From an uncultured Ruminococcus sp. (GTDB taxonomy: Bacteria > Bacillota > Clostridia > Oscillospirales > Ruminococcaceae): 8,654 nucleotides of DNA. The notes beneath the pieces were generated by a model. The model worked only from the letters and a program-made list of their open reading frames with translations, ran no database searches and had not been told where the DNA came from. Where the stretch lies: assembly GCA_902796865.1 (NCBI GenBank), contig CADBQZ010000026.1, forward strand, positions 1 through 8,654, in the 5' to 3' direction. The translations under genes were made by a program, and so were the position numbers. Shown piece by piece: positions 5,784 to 8,654 of the stretch. Every line of letters starts with the position of its first letter. Position 1 is the stretch's first letter.

Positions 5784-7097
5784 TTATTTAACTGTCGATG
5801 CCGAAAGTATTTTATAATGATCAGATAATTTTTCAAGTGTAAATACCATATTCTTTGCAGGCATCTGTTTTTTACTGCTGTACCAGTGAGGCTGATCGGT
5901 CATACAGCTCGTATGAACAGTATAGATACCGTCCTCCTCGCTTACGCTTGTTATATCAGGATACAAAGTATATATATCGTGTTCCTTCGGGAGGATATAT
6001 CCTTCCTTGTCTTTATCATACTTTATGTCTATTCCTGCATATGTGATATTGCAAGGCTCTATATTCTTTTCATATCCTAAAAGTTTTTCATTTGCATACT
6101 CTACCTGCTGATGAGGTATGACTATATCGCCTGTTTCAGCATCTTCAAAAACTTTTAAGCTTCCGTGAACGACTATCTCCCATATTCCAAGATTTACAAG
6201 CTGTTCATCGGATATTTTATCAAGGCTGTCAAAGTCGTCGATATTAGTCATAACAAAAGGATAAAGAGCATCAGCGACTTCTTCCTTCAGCTGTTCCTCC
6301 TGTTTTTCTTTATCAGAAGGCATCATTTCTATCTGCTCTAAGATATATATGACCGAACTGAATATACCGATTATAGTAAACGCCGTTATCACCGCAGTAT
6401 AAAAGACTCTGAATATTATCTTTGGAATGCTTTTTTTCTTTTTCGGCTGTATTATGCTGATGCGCTCATCTTCATCGCCGCCGATATACTGTTCAAACTC
6501 ATCATTCTCATCAGCACCAAGCTTGTCCCTGTCTATGTCTTCAAGTTCACGGCTGAAATCGTTCTCATCATAGTAATCATCATCAAAATAGCCGTCATCG
6601 TCATATCCATCGTATCCATTGCCGTTTCCGGCATTATCAGCATTGTTTCCGGCATATTCCGGCGTATCCTGTTTCTGATACTGCTGCTGATCGTTATTCT
6701 CTTCCTCGCCTGAATACTGTCTTCCCTGCTGCATCTCTATCTGCTGTCTGTTCTTTTCAGCTTCTTGTTCTGCCTGGCGCTGATATTTTTCGATCTCTTT
6801 TGTCGAAAACATTTTTGTCTCATCAGGCTGACGCATGACCTTTTTGCCGACACCATCTGACGGAACTCTGTCTGCCGTTTCATACTGTACCCGTTCATAG
6901 GTCTCCGGCTTATTATCATAACTTGTGTTTCTGTCGGAGATGCTTCTATAGGTATGTCCCGGCTTACTCTCAGAAGAAAATTCCTTTAAAAGCTCATCAA
7001 TAAGCGCATCTGTTTCACTTTTTTCTCTCATAGGCGTGTAATTCCACTCCCTCTTTTTTTCGTTTATGCTAACATCTATCTCATCGAGTATATCCAT
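5784..7097 (-). CDS. Unrecognised single-pass membrane protein with acidic disordered N-terminus
   Basis: I do not recognise the family. The protein has 437 residues. Residues 1-45 are acidic and could form short helices (DALIDELLKEF at 30-40). Residues 46-215 are highly polar, with a Gln/Glu-rich helical stretch (about 100-145) and an Asn/Gly/Asp/Tyr-rich low-complexity stretch (about 150-180). KKKK at 219-222 precedes one membrane segment at about 226-254. The positive-inside rule puts the N-terminus in the cytoplasm and residues 262-437 outside. The outer part looks folded, and holds the only two Cys, C349 and C398, which could form a disulfide. There is no signal peptide and no known catalytic motif. 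The start has AAAAGGA upstream and lies 21 bases past the proA stop, so it is probably cotranscribed with proBA. A role in proline metabolism is not implied by its sequence; an envelope-associated or scaffold function is only a guess. Confidence 0.85.
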   Translation of the reverse strand: MDILDEIDVSINEKKREWNYTPMREKSETDALIDELLKEFSSESKPGHTYRSISDRNTSYDNKPETYERVQYETADRVPSDGVGKKVMRQPDETKMFSTKEIEKYQRQAEQEAEKNRQQIEMQQGRQYSGEEENNDQQQYQKQDTPEYAGNNADNAGNGNGYDGYDDDGYFDDDYYDENDFSRELEDIDRDKLGADENDEFEQYIGGDEDERISIIQPKKKKSIPKIIFRVFYTAVITAFTIIGIFSSVIYILEQIEMMPSDKEKQEEQLKEEVADALYPFVMTNIDDFDSLDKISDEQLVNLGIWEIVVHGSLKVFEDAETGDIVIPHQQVEYANEKLLGYEKNIEPCNITYAGIDIKYDKDKEGYILPKEHDIYTLYPDITSVSEEDGIYTVHTSCMTDQPHWYSSKKQMPAKNMVFTLEKLSDHYKILSASTVK

Positions 7098-7118
7098 ATC
7101 CTAGATCCTTTTCCGGGG

Positions 7119-8366
7119 TCATCTTATCTGTCCGTTTCCGCTGATAAGATATTTTACTGTAGTAAGTTCATTAAGTCCCATAGGACCTCTTGCATGGAGT
7201 CTTTGCGTAGAGATACCTATCTCTGCTCCAAGACCGAATTCTCCGCCGTCAGTAAATCTTGTTGAAACGTTGACATAAACTGCTGCTGAATCAACTTCAT
7301 GCTGGAACTTTTCAGCATTTTTAAAGCTGTTTGTAATTATTACTTCAGAGTGACCTGTCGAGTATTTTCCTATATGTTCTATCGCTTCTTCAATAGAATC
7401 AACTACCTTTACTGAAATAATATAATCAAGGAACTCTGTTGCATAATCTTCATCTGTAGCATCAACAACACAGTCGCCAAGTATCTCTTTAGTACGCTTG
7501 CAGCCTCTTATCTCAACATTATGCTTGTCAAGTCTTTCCTTTAAGACAGGAAGTACCTTTGAAGCAATATCTTTATGGACAAGAAGGCTCTCCAAAGCGT
7601 TGCAGACCGACGGACGCTGTGTCTTTCCGTTGTCAACTATATCTACAGCCATATCTATATCAGCACTGTCGTCTATATACGCATGACAGTTTCCGGTACC
7701 GGTCTCAATTACCGGTACTGTAGCGTTCTCAACTATTGCCTTGATAAGGCCTCTGCCGCCTCTTGGAATAAGTACATCAAGATACTGATTAAGACGCATA
7801 AGCTCGTTTGCAGCTTCTCTTGATGTATCCTCGATAAGCTGTACGACATTTTTTTCAAGACCTGCCGTTTCAACTGCATCTCTCATTATATCACAAAGGC
7901 ATTTATTTGAATTTATAGCCTCTTTGCCGCCTTTTAATATTACTGTATTGCCTGATTTGAGGCAAAGCACAGCCGCATCTACAGTAACGTTCGGACGTGA
8001 TTCAAATATCATGCCTATAACTCCTAGCGGTACTCTTGTCTTATATATCTTCATGCCATTAGGACGCACCATTCCGCTGTCTACCGCACCGACAGGATCA
8101 GCAGCCTGTACCACTGTACGCACTCCATCGGCAATGCCCTTTATCCTGTCTGCATCAAGCTTTAATCTGTCCTGCATAGTTACAGGCATACCGTTTGCGG
8201 CTGCGGCATCAAGATCTTTTTTGTTCGCAGCGATTATTTCATCTGTACGTTCTATGAGCTTGTCTGCAATAGCATTCAAAGCATTGTTTTTTTTCATCGT
8301 ACCGGCAGTCATTATTGAGCGAAGCGCAGCTTTTGCATTTGCGCCAAGTGTTTCAACATAAGTCAT
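7119..8366 (-). CDS. proA: Gamma-glutamyl phosphate reductase ProA
   Basis: NADPH-dependent reduction of glutamyl 5-phosphate to glutamate 5-semialdehyde, the second step of proline synthesis. The protein has 415 residues, the normal length, with the aldehyde dehydrogenase-type fold. Catalytic Cys is C255 in QRPSVCNALESLLV. GVIGMIFESRPNVT (115-128) and ETGTGNCH (221-228) are typical. The family signature at about 366-398 is complete, with FTDGGEFGLGAEIGIS followed by RLHARGPMGL. The start has a perfect AGGAGGG site at 8379-8373, six bases from the ATG. It lies 31 bases downstream of proB, the usual proBA order. Confidence 0.97.
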   Translation of the reverse strand: MTYVETLGANAKAALRSIMTAGTMKKNNALNAIADKLIERTDEIIAANKKDLDAAAANGMPVTMQDRLKLDADRIKGIADGVRTVVQAADPVGAVDSGMVRPNGMKIYKTRVPLGVIGMIFESRPNVTVDAAVLCLKSGNTVILKGGKEAINSNKCLCDIMRDAVETAGLEKNVVQLIEDTSREAANELMRLNQYLDVLIPRGGRGLIKAIVENATVPVIETGTGNCHAYIDDSADIDMAVDIVDNGKTQRPSVCNALESLLVHKDIASKVLPVLKERLDKHNVEIRGCKRTKEILGDCVVDATDEDYATEFLDYIISVKVVDSIEEAIEHIGKYSTGHSEVIITNSFKNAEKFQHEVDSAAVYVNVSTRFTDGGEFGLGAEIGISTQRLHARGPMGLNELTTVKYLISGNGQIR

Positions 8367-8397
8367 TTTTTACCCTCCTGTTCATACGGAACATATA

Positions 8398-8654
8398 TCA
8401 GTTAGCAACAAAAAGCGTACCCATTTCATCGTTTTCAAAAAGTCCATAAAGCTTATCCGGATCCTTTCCGTTCATGATTATCATATCAATGCCTGCTTCA
8501 TTTGCGATCTTTGCGGCATTTATCTTTGTAGCCATACCGCCCTTGCCGAGCGAGCTTCCTGCATCTCCGGCAATATCTTCTATATGGCTGTCTATCTCTT
8601 TGACTATTGGGATAAGCTTTGCATCGGGATCTTTTCTGGGGTCGCTGTCATAAA
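8398..8654 (-). CDS. proB: Glutamate 5-kinase ProB (3' part only)
   Basis: ATP-dependent phosphorylation of glutamate to glutamyl 5-phosphate, the first and usually feedback-controlled step of proline synthesis. Only the last 84 residues are in the window; the 5' part lies beyond 8654. They contain the kinase signature GKGGMATKINAAKIA, where GTGGMATK is more usual, followed by GIDMIIMNGKDPDKLY and the end GTLFVAN. In two-domain ProB proteins this GTLF segment closes the amino acid kinase domain and a PUA domain follows. Here the stop comes at once, so this is a kinase-only ProB. A stop is seen directly, and the bases after it run into the proA ribosome binding site with no room for a PUA domain. 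Confidence 0.95.
   Translation of the reverse strand, partial: YDSDPRKDPDAKLIPIVKEIDSHIEDIAGDAGSSLGKGGMATKINAAKIANEAGIDMIIMNGKDPDKLYGLFENDEMGTLFVAN

Noticed and set aside
7924..8361. Antisense open frame of 145 residues opposite proA
   Set aside because: ProA is complete and typical on the other strand; the antisense product is a low-complexity shadow of its Ala-rich coding sequence.

Overview
The window reads as chromosomal DNA of an anaerobic, flagellated Firmicute of the class Clostridia, plausibly a Ruminococcaceae/Lachnospiraceae-type gut bacterium. The reasons are a FliY-type switch protein (CheC-like phosphatase part plus FliN part), a CheC/CheD pair, purine-rich ribosome binding sites throughout, and moderate to low GC. 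No species can be named from this sequence alone.

Left part (1-2486, + strand): the 3' end of a flagellar/chemotaxis operon. The order is fliY (its 5' end lies outside the window), cheY, cheC, cheD. Together they form the signal-output and adaptation end of a Bacillus-type chemotaxis pathway. CheY-P binds the motor switch, FliY and CheC remove the phosphate, and CheD deamidates receptors and is tuned by CheC.

Middle left (2487-2708): a 222-base gap between convergent operons with four inverted repeats in a row. At least two look like intrinsic terminators.

Middle (2709-5562, - strand): a five-gene operon, transcribed queD-queE-folE-queC-queF with gaps of 1 to 4 bases. It encodes the complete route from GTP to preQ1, the free precursor of the tRNA-modified base queuosine. 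Its 221-base leader (5563-5783) holds several inverted repeats that can pair in alternative ways, and an intrinsic terminator before queD. This is the best candidate in the window for an RNA-based control element.

Right part (5784-8654, - strand): proB (3' end only), proA and an unrecognised single-pass membrane protein of 437 residues, closely spaced and probably one operon. ProB and ProA make glutamate 5-semialdehyde for proline. ProB ends right after its kinase domain, with no PUA domain. The membrane protein has a long acidic, low-complexity cytoplasmic part and an extracytoplasmic domain that carries its only two cysteines.

There are no mobile elements, CRISPR arrays, tRNA or rRNA genes that I can see.
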